A DNA stretch of 14,443 nt from NCBI GenBank assembly GCA_029287555.1, contig JARFQX010000246.1, positions 1 to 14,443 of the forward strand, given 5' to 3'. Position 1 is the first letter of the stretch, and the number at the start of each line of letters is the position of its first letter. The notes below the pieces were generated by a model. The model did not search any database. It had not been told where the DNA came from and saw only the letters and a program-made list of their open reading frames with translations. The DNA comes from Rubripirellula sp. (GTDB taxonomy: Bacteria > Planctomycetota > Planctomycetia > Pirellulales > Pirellulaceae). The position numbers and the translations under genes are program-made. This document shows, one piece after another, positions 1 through 8,956 of this stretch.

Positions 1-2379
1 CTGGCCGAAGACACGCGGCTGCAGCGGAAGGCGGCGATCAAGTTTCTGCCCGCAGATATGGCAAGCGACTCTGTGCTGCGACACCGTTTTCTCAAGGAAG
101 CCAAGGCCGCGTCGGCGCTGAACCATCCAAATGTCTGCATCGTGTACGACGTCGGCGAGACGGACGACGGCGTTCCATTCATCGCCATGGAAATGATCGA
201 GGGGGCTTCATTGGATCGGGTGCTTCGGGCTGACCCGCTGAGGATGGATCAGATCATTGAGATTGCGGCTCAGATCGCCGACGCGCTCGACGCGGCACAT
301 GCGAGTCGGATCGTGCATCGCGATATCAAGCTCGCTAACATCTGCTTGAACGAGCGGGGACAGATCAAAGTTCTCGACTTCGGTCTCGCTAAACAAATGC
401 CGACTGAGACGCCCGATGAGGACGGTGTGACGGCTGAGCTACAGCAGACCCGCGACGGACAAGTTCTCGGCACGCCGACTTATATGAGCCCCGAACAGGC
501 ATTGGGAAAAGATCTGGATCATCGTACCGACATCTTTTCACTTGGAGTGGTGCTGTATCGGCTGATCACCGGCCAGCTGCCTTTTGCTGGTTCCAATTTT
601 GCCGAGATTCTAAACAAGATCGTGCACGCTCAACCACCGGCGATCGCCCGTTTGAACTATGAGACACCGCCAGAGTTGGAACGCATCACCCTAAAGTGTC
701 TGCAAAAAAGTCCAGAGAGGCGGTATCAATCAGCACGTGAATTGATGATCGATCTGCAGAATCTGAGGCGGGCCCTCGATGACGGTCGCGATCCGCTCGG
801 CGTGACTGAGTCGATCGAGGCCGGGAAGCATTTGCATCAAACCTTTGCCGGATCGCCGCCTACAACCGATGAGATAAAAGCGAGCGACATTTTTATCAGT
901 TGCGCGCAGTTGGATGACCAGCCATTGTCCGAGGGCAAGGAGGGCTGGGTGTCTCAGTTCCGACGGAATCTAAAAGTGCGTCTCGAGCAACTTTCCGGAG
1001 AGACTGTCAAACTGGCCAGTTATCCGATGCAGCCCGGCGATTCCCCGGTCGACGAGACAGTGATCAAACAGTTACCCGACGCCAAAACGATGGTATCGGT
1101 GCTTTCACCGCCGTTTGCCAAGTCGGGCGGTTGTCGTCGAGGGATCGAAGAGTTTTGCGAACAGACACAGCGGAGCGGGCAGTTCTACGTCAAAGATCGG
1201 CCGCGTTTGTTCAAGGTCCTGAAGACTCCGATCAATGATGGCGATCTGCCGCCGCAAATCGATGAAGTGTTGCGCAGACTCGTCGCGTTTGAGTTCTACG
1301 AACGCGATTCCGAAACAGGTCGTGTTCGTGAATTCGACGAGACCTTTGGTGAACAGGCTCGCCAACGTTACTACGAAAAGGTTTACGATCTGGCCTACGA
1401 GATCGCTCAAGTGCTGAGGTATCAGCGTGACGCACTGCTAGACCAATCGCGCGCTGGCATATCTGGAAAAACAATCTATTTATCCGAAACGACATCGGAT
1501 TTACAGGACGAGCACGACCGATTGCGACGCGAGCTACTGGAGCAGGGACATGTCGTCCTTCCCGAGCGGCCATTACCGCTGGTTGCCGGCGAGTTTCAAG
1601 AGGCTGTGCGAGCGTATCTCGAGCAGTGCGACTTGGCGATTCATTTGATTGGCGGACGATACGGGCTGGTTCCCGAGGACATGAACCTCTCGGTGGTCGT
1701 GGTTCAGAATGCCTTGGCTGCAGAGCAAAGCGCCGAATCCAACTTGGAACGATTGATCTGGATGCCTCGTGATCTAAGGCCCGGAGACGAGCGGCAAGCC
1801 GCATTCATTCGCCAGATCAGCGAAGATCCCGAGGCCCAGCGGGGAGCCGACGTGATCGAGGACACGCTAGAGAATTTGAAAGAGATCATCGAAGACAAGT
1901 GGAAGTCAGACGAGGCACCGCAGCAAACACCGTCCAGCGGCAAACCTGAAACACATGCGCCCCGCGTCTATCTGATTTGCGACCAGCGAGATGAATCCGC
2001 AGTTGAGTCGCTGGAAGATTTCTTTTACGAGCAGGGAATTGAAGTCAGCCTGCCCGACTTCGGCGATGACGAGTCGACCGTCAGCCAGATCCATTGGCAG
2101 CAACTGGAGGACTGCGACGCCGTGTTGATTTACTACGGAGTGGGAAGCAAGTCCTGGGTAGATATCAAACTGCGCGATTTGATCAAAGCTGTTGGATATC
2201 GTCAGGGCCGGCCAATCGATCATCAGGCCGTGCTAATTGCTCCACCCATCGACCGTAGAAAGGAACGTTTCCGCACACTGTCGGCAGAAATCATTCGACA
2301 GGCCGACGAGGACTTTGATCCGCAACTGCTGGCGGGATTCGTCCAGCAAATCCGACAAGGCAAGCAGGCTTCGACCTGA
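1..2379 (+). CDS. Ser/Thr protein kinase fused to TIR-like, DUF4062-like and TIR-like domains (5' end outside window)
   Basis: The frame is open from base 1, and the codons before the first ATG (58) already read as kinase subdomain II, so the gene starts upstream and the ATP-binding glycine loop is missing here. Hanks kinase landmarks are visible: the VAIK-type lysine at 40-42, HRD at 316-324, a KLAN variant of KPAN, DFG at 376-384 and SPE at 487-495, with the kinase domain ending near 780. A first TIR-like domain follows at about 883-1430 (starting DIFISC), then a DUF4062-like domain at about 1468-1900 (IYLSETTSDLQDEHDRL, later IGGRYGLVP), then a shorter TIR-like domain at about 1960-2340 (RVYLICDQRDES). 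No membrane segment is visible, so it is probably cytoplasmic. The expected role is to phosphorylate Ser/Thr on partners, with the C-terminal domains as adaptor or effector parts. Both TIR-like domains lack Glu where the NADase Glu is expected. The next gene starts 19 nt downstream, so the two are probably co-transcribed. The kinase call is firm; the exact families of the three C-terminal domains are less certain. Confidence 0.93.
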   Translation: MAEDTRLQRKAAIKFLPADMASDSVLRHRFLKEAKAASALNHPNVCIVYDVGETDDGVPFIAMEMIEGASLDRVLRADPLRMDQIIEIAAQIADALDAAHASRIVHRDIKLANICLNERGQIKVLDFGLAKQMPTETPDEDGVTAELQQTRDGQVLGTPTYMSPEQALGKDLDHRTDIFSLGVVLYRLITGQLPFAGSNFAEILNKIVHAQPPAIARLNYETPPELERITLKCLQKSPERRYQSARELMIDLQNLRRALDDGRDPLGVTESIEAGKHLHQTFAGSPPTTDEIKASDIFISCAQLDDQPLSEGKEGWVSQFRRNLKVRLEQLSGETVKLASYPMQPGDSPVDETVIKQLPDAKTMVSVLSPPFAKSGGCRRGIEEFCEQTQRSGQFYVKDRPRLFKVLKTPINDGDLPPQIDEVLRRLVAFEFYERDSETGRVREFDETFGEQARQRYYEKVYDLAYEIAQVLRYQRDALLDQSRAGISGKTIYLSETTSDLQDEHDRLRRELLEQGHVVLPERPLPLVAGEFQEAVRAYLEQCDLAIHLIGGRYGLVPEDMNLSVVVVQNALAAEQSAESNLERLIWMPRDLRPGDERQAAFIRQISEDPEAQRGADVIEDTLENLKEIIEDKWKSDEAPQQTPSSGKPETHAPRVYLICDQRDESAVESLEDFFYEQGIEVSLPDFGDDESTVSQIHWQQLEDCDAVLIYYGVGSKSWVDIKLRDLIKAVGYRQGRPIDHQAVLIAPPIDRRKERFRTLSAEIIRQADEDFDPQLLAGFVQQIRQGKQAST

Positions 2380-2398
2380 TCCTGATCTCTTAGCAAGT

Positions 2399-5300
2399 AT
2401 GGCGATGCCCTCCAAACCGCAATTCAATCCGTTCCCCGGTCTGCGCCCATTTGGGATCGAAGAAGATTACCTCTTCTTCGGCCGTGAAGAGCAAGTCATC
2501 GAGTTGCTGGGACTGCTGCGCGAGCATCGGTTCCTGGCGGTAGTCGGTACATCGGGCAGTGGAAAGTCATCGCTGGTGCGAGCCGGATTGTTGCCAGCCT
2601 TGCACGGCGGCACGTTGACGGGAGCCGGTTCCAGCTGGGAAGTGTTGCTGCTTCGCCCTGGCGGTGACCCGATCACAAATCTGGCGAGTAATCTGTTGGA
2701 CGCAGACTTGTATGACAGCGAGGATGACGAGTCGCTGCACCGCGTGAAAGCGACGCTGACACGCAGTCGAATGGGGCTGGTCGAAGCGGTCAAACAGTCC
2801 GATTTACCGCCCGATACGAATTTGCTGGTGGTCGTCGACCAATTCGAGGAGTTGTTTCGCTATCGAGACTCTGGAGTCAGCGGTCAGGAAGGGGCCACGG
2901 CCTTTGTCAAACTGCTGCTTGCCGCATGCGCGCAGCAGGAGCAACCGATCTATGTCGCCATCACCATGCGAAGTGATTATCTCGGCGATTGTGCGCAGAT
3001 TCCAGGTTTAGCTGAGGCAGTCAACGATGGCGAGTATTTGATTCCTCGGTTGAGCCGCAAGCAACGTCGTGCGGCCATTGAAAAGCCGGTTCATGTTGGC
3101 GGGGGCGAGATCGCGCAGCCGCTGGTCCATAAACTACTGAACGAAGTCGGTGACGACGCCGATCAGTTGCCAGTGCTACAGCATGCGTTGATGCGGATTT
3201 GGGACCATTGGGCGGCCGATGGAAAAGCGGACCAGCCGATCAGCTTGGAGCATTACGAGCAGGTCGGCGGGTTAGCCGAAGCCTTGTCGCAGCATGCCGA
3301 TGAAGTCTATGCCGAGTTGCCCGATGACCGACATCGCCTGATCGCACAGAAGGTATTCCAAGCGATCACCGAACGCGGGTCGGACAACCGTGGCATTCGC
3401 AGGCCTACCCGATTCGACCATCTTTGTGAAATCGTCAGTGGCTCGCCGGAAGAGTTGACTTTGGTGATCGACGCTTTTCGCCGGGCCGGCCGAACATTCC
3501 TGATGCCGCCCGAAGGGGTCGCGCTCGAACCCCAGACGGTCATCGACATTTCTCACGAGAGTCTGATGCGGGTCTGGCGGCAACTGCGGGAATGGGTCGA
3601 ACAAGAGTCGCAGTCGGCGCGAATCTATCGGCGTTTGGCTGATACGGCTGCCTTGCACCAGGAGGGAAAGGCAGGGTTGTACCACGATCCCGACTTGCAA
3701 ATTGCGTCGTCGTGGCGTGAATCGACCAATCCGAACAAGGCCTGGGCGGCGCGATACCACCAGGGTTTTGACCAAGCGATTTCCTTTCTGGACGCGAGCC
3801 GCGAAGCGGAGCTCGAAGCAGAAATACAGCGTGAGGCAGCTCGCAAGCGTGAAATCGAAGCGGCTCGCCGGCTGGCCCAGGCCGAACGCGAGCGAGCAGA
3901 GACCGTCAGCCAGTCGGCGCGGCGTTTGCGCAGTATGGTGGGCGGGTTGGCATTGGTGGCCACTTTGGCAGCGGTCGCTTCGCTTGTCGCGTTCAACTCC
4001 TGGCGGGTGGCCGACAATGCCAAGCGGGCGGCGCAACTGAGCGAACAATCCGCCAAGCGGAGTGAAGAATCGGCCAGATACAACGCACAGATCGCCCAAG
4101 ACGAGGCTGTTCGAGCAACCGCAAACGAGTCAATTGCCGTGCAGGCGCAGTTAGCGCTGAAGAGCAAAAAGTATTCGTCGGACATGACGCTGGCGCAGCA
4201 TTCCTACATCGACGGCAACATCGGCGCATTATCCGAGCGCCTGCTGGAACACGTACCTGAATCGGGCAATCCAGATCCTCGGGGGATCGAATGGTTTCTT
4301 TGGTGGAATGCCAGCCACCGGGAATCACGTGTCGTCAACCGAACGGGCGCCCATATTTTTTCGTTGGCGATTTCCCCTGATGGCAGGTTCGCTGCCGATG
4401 GGTCCTGGAACAACAGAGTTCGTATACGTGAGGTGTTGAATCCAAAAAACGTGCACGACTTTACCGATGGCGACAATCAAAAGCACTGGCTCGGCTTCAC
4501 GCCCGACAGTTCCCTGCTGGTTACCGTTGGGGGCCGCCAGATGAACCGCTTCAGTTCCGAAGATGCGAAGTCGTTAGGGAGCGTTTCAGCGCCGGTGTAT
4601 CTACGTGGATTAGCTTTCTCGCCCGACGGTCAAGTTGTGGCCTCTGGCGGAGACGATGGACGGCTCCTTTTTTGGGATACGGTAACTTGGCAACGGACCG
4701 AGGCGACCTCCACACCTGATCTTCTGCCGATCTGGAGTCTGGCCTACGCACCCCAGGGAGATCATCTTGCGATTGGAACCGACGGAGGTCGCGACAGCGG
4801 TCGCGCAGTCCTGGACGCTGAGTCGCCCTTGGTGCTCTGGAATACGACGACTCAGTCGGCGGAAAAAACGGCCTCCGGTCACTCTGCCCGCATCACCAGT
4901 GTTGCCTGGTCGCCCGATGGCCAGTACCTCGCCTCGGGCAGCGCCGACGCGTCGGTTCGTGTATGGACGAAAGACTTATCGCCGGTGAAATCTCTCAACA
5001 GTCTGGCCTGGGTATCGCAAGTGGCTTTTTCACCCGACGGAGAGTACCTGGCAGCTGGAACGGGAAAGGATAATGCCGTTCGAGTGTGGAGCACGAATAG
5101 TTGGGAACTGGTGGCGACCATGAAAGGGCATTCCAGACCGGTGACTGGGATCGCCTTTGATCCCCGCAGCGGGGAACTGTGGTCTGCGAGCGAAGATTCC
5201 ATGATCAAGACTTGGAACATCGGTCGCCAACGTCGCGACTCGGTCACGCTGGGGGACGAGTCCCTGCGCACGATGTTGACCGAAGCGGATGGATCGGCGG

Positions 5301-8300
5301 TGGCCAGTGATGGGCGGACGTTGTTCTGCGGAGGGGACAACCGGCCGATCCAGCAGTATGACTTGGAGAACCGGACTGCAATGCCAGCATGGAGTGGCGG
5401 ACAATCGTTTCGGCGGACCAAGTTCTCGGTCGACGGCGCGGTGATCGCTGCTGTTGACTCAGAGGGCTTGTTGAGAGTCTGGCGGACCGACAGCGAAGAA
5501 GTGATCACTGAACTGCAAATGCCAGCCGATGATGCATCCTCGTTGCTTACGATCGCAGTGTCGCCAGACGCGTCGGTAGTCGCCTGGGCCGCCGGTTCGC
5601 CTCTGCACGTGGTGGCAGTCGACACCGCGAGCGGGACTCGGATCGAAGTGCCGACCGGAATGAATCCTGCAGATTGGAGATTCTTGGCGATCTCTCCAGA
5701 CGGAAAACAATTGGCTTTAAAAAGTGGTTTCCAATTTCGTCTGCTAAACATCAGCGGATTGAAACTTGGGCAGACCGACGACGTTGTATCGCAGCGACCG
5801 CCCGACAGTGCTTTGCTAAATAGCTATACGTTTTCGCCCGATGGGAAGCTCGGTGCCGGGCCGACGTTTAACAGCGTCATTCAAATTCATGACGTCGAAT
5901 CGGGCCAGACGCTTCGCACACTCACGGGGCACTCCTCACAAGTTCGTTACAGTGCTTTTTCTGAAGATGGGAGCCGACTGTTGTCGTGCAGTGACGATGG
6001 CACGGTGCGCATTTGGGATATCAAGACAGGCGACTCCCTGACGACGCTTCAAGCGCATCGGGGACCGGTCGATTGGGTTGGGTTTGGTGCAGACGAAGGT
6101 CAGATCATATCGCTCTCTCGTGCGGAGCGGACGGTCCGAATCTGGGGAGCCATGTCTGCACAGGACTTGGCTCAAAGCGAAACCTATTGGCGAGAACTGG
6201 CGTTCTACCACGAGCAGACGGGTCGATCCGAACAGGTCGCTCGCGCCTATGACCAGGCACTTCGGCTTTCGCCCGGTGATGCGGAGTTGCTTCTGTCCCG
6301 AGCTGAACTGAACGGCAAACTGGCTCGGACCGACGCGGCCATCGCCGACTATATCCATTTGATTGCTACGGGTGAAGCGGAGCCGATGACGGTAGAGACT
6401 GCAAAATCATTTGCCAAGCGAACACCACTGTTGGCAGACTCAAGTATGCATCCACGGTTGTGGCGCTATACCGTCGAGCAACCGGGAACCGACTGGATTG
6501 AGCCGGGATTTGACGACTCCTCATGGAAAACGGGCGCGTCACCGTTTGGCTCGGATGCTAGCGACAACACAAGTTGGGGCGGCCCCGATATCTGGCTTCG
6601 CCTTGAGTTCGAACTGGCCGACCCCGTTACCAAGCCGCTACTCATCGACGCCCACATCGACGACATCGCTGAATTTTATGTCAATGGTATTTACGCGGGC
6701 GACGGTCGATGGATTGGTTCGGGCATGCAGCAACTGTACCAGCCGATTAACTGCTCCGCCGAAGTCGTCGCGGCGCTAAAGCCCGGGCGAAATGTCCTTG
6801 CCATCCACTGCCATGACACTGGTGGAGGTGGTGCAGGCATCGACGCAAAGTTGTTCCTTGATGAGGGAGAACAGAGGTGGATCGACCGGTTGACTGAAGC
6901 GATCGATAAAGACCCGACCAACGTTCATCTCTTACAGACGCGATCCCAGGCATATGCGGCGCGAGGCGATACGGAACTTGCGGCCGCCGATGCTGCGATG
7001 CTGCTGCAAAGGTTGAGCGACGCGGCCGAGGCGGAATGGAAGGACCCGGACATCGTCTGGGCAAGGTCCGCCGGTCCGCTGGCCGATCTGCTGCTGGAGA
7101 CCTATCAGGGAGATTCAAACCACTGGCAAGTTCTTGACGTTGTGGAGATGGAATCGGCCGGAGACGCCACGCTGACCAAGCTGGATGATGGGTCGATACT
7201 TGCTAGCGGAAAGAATCCCGACAGCGACGCGTATACCATCATCGGGGAGGCGGATGCTTCACAGATTTCGGCACTGCGTCTTGAAGCACTCACGGACCCG
7301 TCGCTACCAAACGGCGGGCCAGGGCGCGACAACTCGAATGATCGGGGGAATTTCGCGATCAGAAAACTGACCGTCAGCTCGGCTGCCGGAGTGCGAGGCG
7401 AGGCCGCCTCAGAAGTGGCCTTCGACCAAGCGTGGGCGGACCATGCCAACCATCCTCAGGAAGGACTTCTCAAGGGTCACTGGAATATTGGTGGGGGCGG
7501 TGGACAGCCGCATCAGGCGCTATTCCTTTTGCAACAACCGATCCGCCACGACGAGGGAACGCGGCTGGTCTTTCAGATGCAATTTCAGTCGTCCCCAAAC
7601 TGGCCCGGACAGAATCTCGGCCGATTTCGCTTGTCGGTCGCCGCCGATGCCGGTATCTGGCGCAACACGATGCTCGCCAGTCTTTGGCAGGACCTGCCCA
7701 ACCGTGATTGGGACCGGTTGGCGGTAGCCTATTATCTGGTTGGGGACACCCAGGCCCTTGACCGTCTATTGCAACACAAGCCTCAAGCTGCCGCCGCCAT
7801 CGGCGACCTTCATGCTTCCGCTGAGGAGTGGGAACAAGCCGTCGCCGCCTACGGCCAGCAGATTTCGCCCGAAACAGCCGATGCCGATCTGCTTGGCAAA
7901 CGAGGCGAGGCTTACGCGCATTTAATGCAATGGGACAGCGCAAAGTCTGATTGGCAGCGCGCGGCCAAATTGCAACCAGGCATTCTGCAAGAACCATTCG
8001 ACCGATTGCGAATGGCCGCGCAGTGGCAATCCGCGGCGATCATCGGAATGCTACTGATCGAACAGGATCCGGATGATCGTTTTCTCTGGCTGCGCACCGC
8101 CCCCACGTTGGTGCTGGCTGGCGATGATCAGGGCTATCGTCAGTTCTGCGATTCCATGCTGGACCAGTTTGCCGGCACGACAAGACTCGAAAATGCCGAA
8201 AGCGTCTGCAAAGCCTGCGCTTTGATGCCCGGCACGGTCGATGTGTCTCGGTTACCGCTGAAGGTATTGTCCGATGCCCTGGATCAAAAAACGGCACCGG

Positions 8301-8620
8301 AGTGGTTTCGCCCCTGGGGCTGGGCGGCCCGCGCCCTGGTCGCTCACCGTAGCGGTGATCGCGAGCAAGCTGGTCAGTACGTTCAACAGGCGTTCGAGAG
8401 CAGTCGAAGTAACGCGACACGTGCACTGTCCTACTCGATCGCGGCCCTGGAGAGGTTTGAACGCGGCGACGTCGCCGGCGCTCGCGAAGCCCTGGGACAC
8501 GCCACGAGGTTGATCGATCAGGATTTGCCAGGATCCACAGCCATTGCACTTCACGACTGGACGATACCGCTGATTCTGGTCCGAGAAGCCGAGAATCTAC
8601 TAGACGACGAGCAGAATTGA
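2399..8620 (+). CDS. Giant nSTAND1-type NTPase with membrane segment, WD40 propellers, beta-sandwich-like modules and TPRs
   Basis: The predicted protein has about 2073 residues. I chose the ATG at 2399 because the next residues run straight into the conserved nSTAND1 opening (FNPFPGLRPF...FFGRE); a second ATG lies at 2405 and no clear Shine-Dalgarno decides between them. Walker A GTSGSGKS is at residues 50-57, and Walker B is LLVVVDQFEE with Asp147. Charged coiled coils (about 464-510 and 540-590) flank one membrane segment (about 513-537). About 14 WD40 blades follow (about 648-1255), many with SPDG and VRIW/VRVW signatures, enough for two seven-bladed propellers. Next come a TPR pair (about 1262-1325), a galactose-binding-like beta sandwich (about 1341-1495), another TPR, a second sandwich-like module resembling one seen in planctomycete multidomain proteins (about 1560-1760), and a C-terminal TPR region whose last 180 residues match the kinase at 10270-13353. 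STAND proteins usually switch by NTP binding after repeat domains sense a ligand. A role as a membrane-anchored sensor working with the upstream kinase is inferred. Confidence 0.93.
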   Translation: MAMPSKPQFNPFPGLRPFGIEEDYLFFGREEQVIELLGLLREHRFLAVVGTSGSGKSSLVRAGLLPALHGGTLTGAGSSWEVLLLRPGGDPITNLASNLLDADLYDSEDDESLHRVKATLTRSRMGLVEAVKQSDLPPDTNLLVVVDQFEELFRYRDSGVSGQEGATAFVKLLLAACAQQEQPIYVAITMRSDYLGDCAQIPGLAEAVNDGEYLIPRLSRKQRRAAIEKPVHVGGGEIAQPLVHKLLNEVGDDADQLPVLQHALMRIWDHWAADGKADQPISLEHYEQVGGLAEALSQHADEVYAELPDDRHRLIAQKVFQAITERGSDNRGIRRPTRFDHLCEIVSGSPEELTLVIDAFRRAGRTFLMPPEGVALEPQTVIDISHESLMRVWRQLREWVEQESQSARIYRRLADTAALHQEGKAGLYHDPDLQIASSWRESTNPNKAWAARYHQGFDQAISFLDASREAELEAEIQREAARKREIEAARRLAQAERERAETVSQSARRLRSMVGGLALVATLAAVASLVAFNSWRVADNAKRAAQLSEQSAKRSEESARYNAQIAQDEAVRATANESIAVQAQLALKSKKYSSDMTLAQHSYIDGNIGALSERLLEHVPESGNPDPRGIEWFLWWNASHRESRVVNRTGAHIFSLAISPDGRFAADGSWNNRVRIREVLNPKNVHDFTDGDNQKHWLGFTPDSSLLVTVGGRQMNRFSSEDAKSLGSVSAPVYLRGLAFSPDGQVVASGGDDGRLLFWDTVTWQRTEATSTPDLLPIWSLAYAPQGDHLAIGTDGGRDSGRAVLDAESPLVLWNTTTQSAEKTASGHSARITSVAWSPDGQYLASGSADASVRVWTKDLSPVKSLNSLAWVSQVAFSPDGEYLAAGTGKDNAVRVWSTNSWELVATMKGHSRPVTGIAFDPRSGELWSASEDSMIKTWNIGRQRRDSVTLGDESLRTMLTEADGSAVASDGRTLFCGGDNRPIQQYDLENRTAMPAWSGGQSFRRTKFSVDGAVIAAVDSEGLLRVWRTDSEEVITELQMPADDASSLLTIAVSPDASVVAWAAGSPLHVVAVDTASGTRIEVPTGMNPADWRFLAISPDGKQLALKSGFQFRLLNISGLKLGQTDDVVSQRPPDSALLNSYTFSPDGKLGAGPTFNSVIQIHDVESGQTLRTLTGHSSQVRYSAFSEDGSRLLSCSDDGTVRIWDIKTGDSLTTLQAHRGPVDWVGFGADEGQIISLSRAERTVRIWGAMSAQDLAQSETYWRELAFYHEQTGRSEQVARAYDQALRLSPGDAELLLSRAELNGKLARTDAAIADYIHLIATGEAEPMTVETAKSFAKRTPLLADSSMHPRLWRYTVEQPGTDWIEPGFDDSSWKTGASPFGSDASDNTSWGGPDIWLRLEFELADPVTKPLLIDAHIDDIAEFYVNGIYAGDGRWIGSGMQQLYQPINCSAEVVAALKPGRNVLAIHCHDTGGGGAGIDAKLFLDEGEQRWIDRLTEAIDKDPTNVHLLQTRSQAYAARGDTELAAADAAMLLQRLSDAAEAEWKDPDIVWARSAGPLADLLLETYQGDSNHWQVLDVVEMESAGDATLTKLDDGSILASGKNPDSDAYTIIGEADASQISALRLEALTDPSLPNGGPGRDNSNDRGNFAIRKLTVSSAAGVRGEAASEVAFDQAWADHANHPQEGLLKGHWNIGGGGGQPHQALFLLQQPIRHDEGTRLVFQMQFQSSPNWPGQNLGRFRLSVAADAGIWRNTMLASLWQDLPNRDWDRLAVAYYLVGDTQALDRLLQHKPQAAAAIGDLHASAEEWEQAVAAYGQQISPETADADLLGKRGEAYAHLMQWDSAKSDWQRAAKLQPGILQEPFDRLRMAAQWQSAAIIGMLLIEQDPDDRFLWLRTAPTLVLAGDDQGYRQFCDSMLDQFAGTTRLENAESVCKACALMPGTVDVSRLPLKVLSDALDQKTAPEWFRPWGWAARALVAHRSGDREQAGQYVQQAFESSRSNATRALSYSIAALERFERGDVAGAREALGHATRLIDQDLPGSTAIALHDWTIPLILVREAENLLDDEQN

Positions 8621-8956
8621 TCGCGAGCGAAAGGCGCATCCGTCTCCGCAAACCAGAACCGTCTTGAGACTCTCAACTGCAGGCGGATGGACCACCCGAA
8701 TTGACGAAGCGAATACGCTCCGCCGCTTCGGTCGTGAGACCGAAGCAGGTTCTGAGCTTCGGCGCAGTTTCCTCTCATTCTGGTCCGAGATTTCGACAAG
8801 AGTGCGCCGAGGCGATTCCGCTACGACGCGGAAGCCGATGCATCCGCTGCGCCGAAGACGGTGAAGCTCCTGACGAGCTAATGCCGCATCGATTGCCCTT
8901 GGCGGCGCAAGCCTCTTTACGGAATTGGGATGCACGTGTACGTGCTGACGTTTTCC
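8621..8956. other. Intergenic spacer downstream of the STAND-WD40 gene
   Basis: This 336-bp spacer lies between convergent genes. I see no credible gene: the open frames across it have no family signature, and the longest on the minus strand runs through a dispersed repeat. It holds repeat copy A (8682-8846) and the left arm of the hairpin at 8940-8969. An extra perfect 11-bp inverted repeat pairs 8757-8767 (CTTCGGCGCAG) with 8847-8857, enclosing the right-hand half of the repeat. Confidence 0.6.
8682..8846 (+). repeat. Dispersed intergenic repeat, copy A
   Basis: This copy aligns without gaps to 14198-14362 over 165 nt with about 110 identities (about 67%, counted by hand). Its right-hand 93 nt (8754-8846) align without gaps to 9891-9983 with about 64 identities. 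The best conserved blocks are the left end (GGCGG, A or C, TGGACCA), CCGCCGCTTCGGT near the middle, GGTCC, and the right end (GATGCA, T or A, CCG). It contains a perfect 9-bp hairpin, GCTTCGGTC / GACCGAAGC at 8725-8746, closed by a GTGA tetraloop of the GNRA type, and a 6-bp stem TTCCGC / GCGGAA at 8817-8834. I do not recognise the family. It could be a MITE- or REP-like element, a structured RNA or a decayed coding sequence. Confidence 0.75.

Noticed and set aside
2237..2398. Upstream ATG giving the STAND protein 54 more residues
   Set aside because: The extra residues overlap the end of the kinase gene in another frame and have no family resemblance; the conserved nSTAND1 opening starts just after the ATG at 2399.
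4879..5751. 290-residue minus-strand open frame
   Set aside because: It is antisense to the WD40 region, has no domain signature, and arises from codon bias of the real gene. The same applies to the 275-residue frame at 3272-4099.
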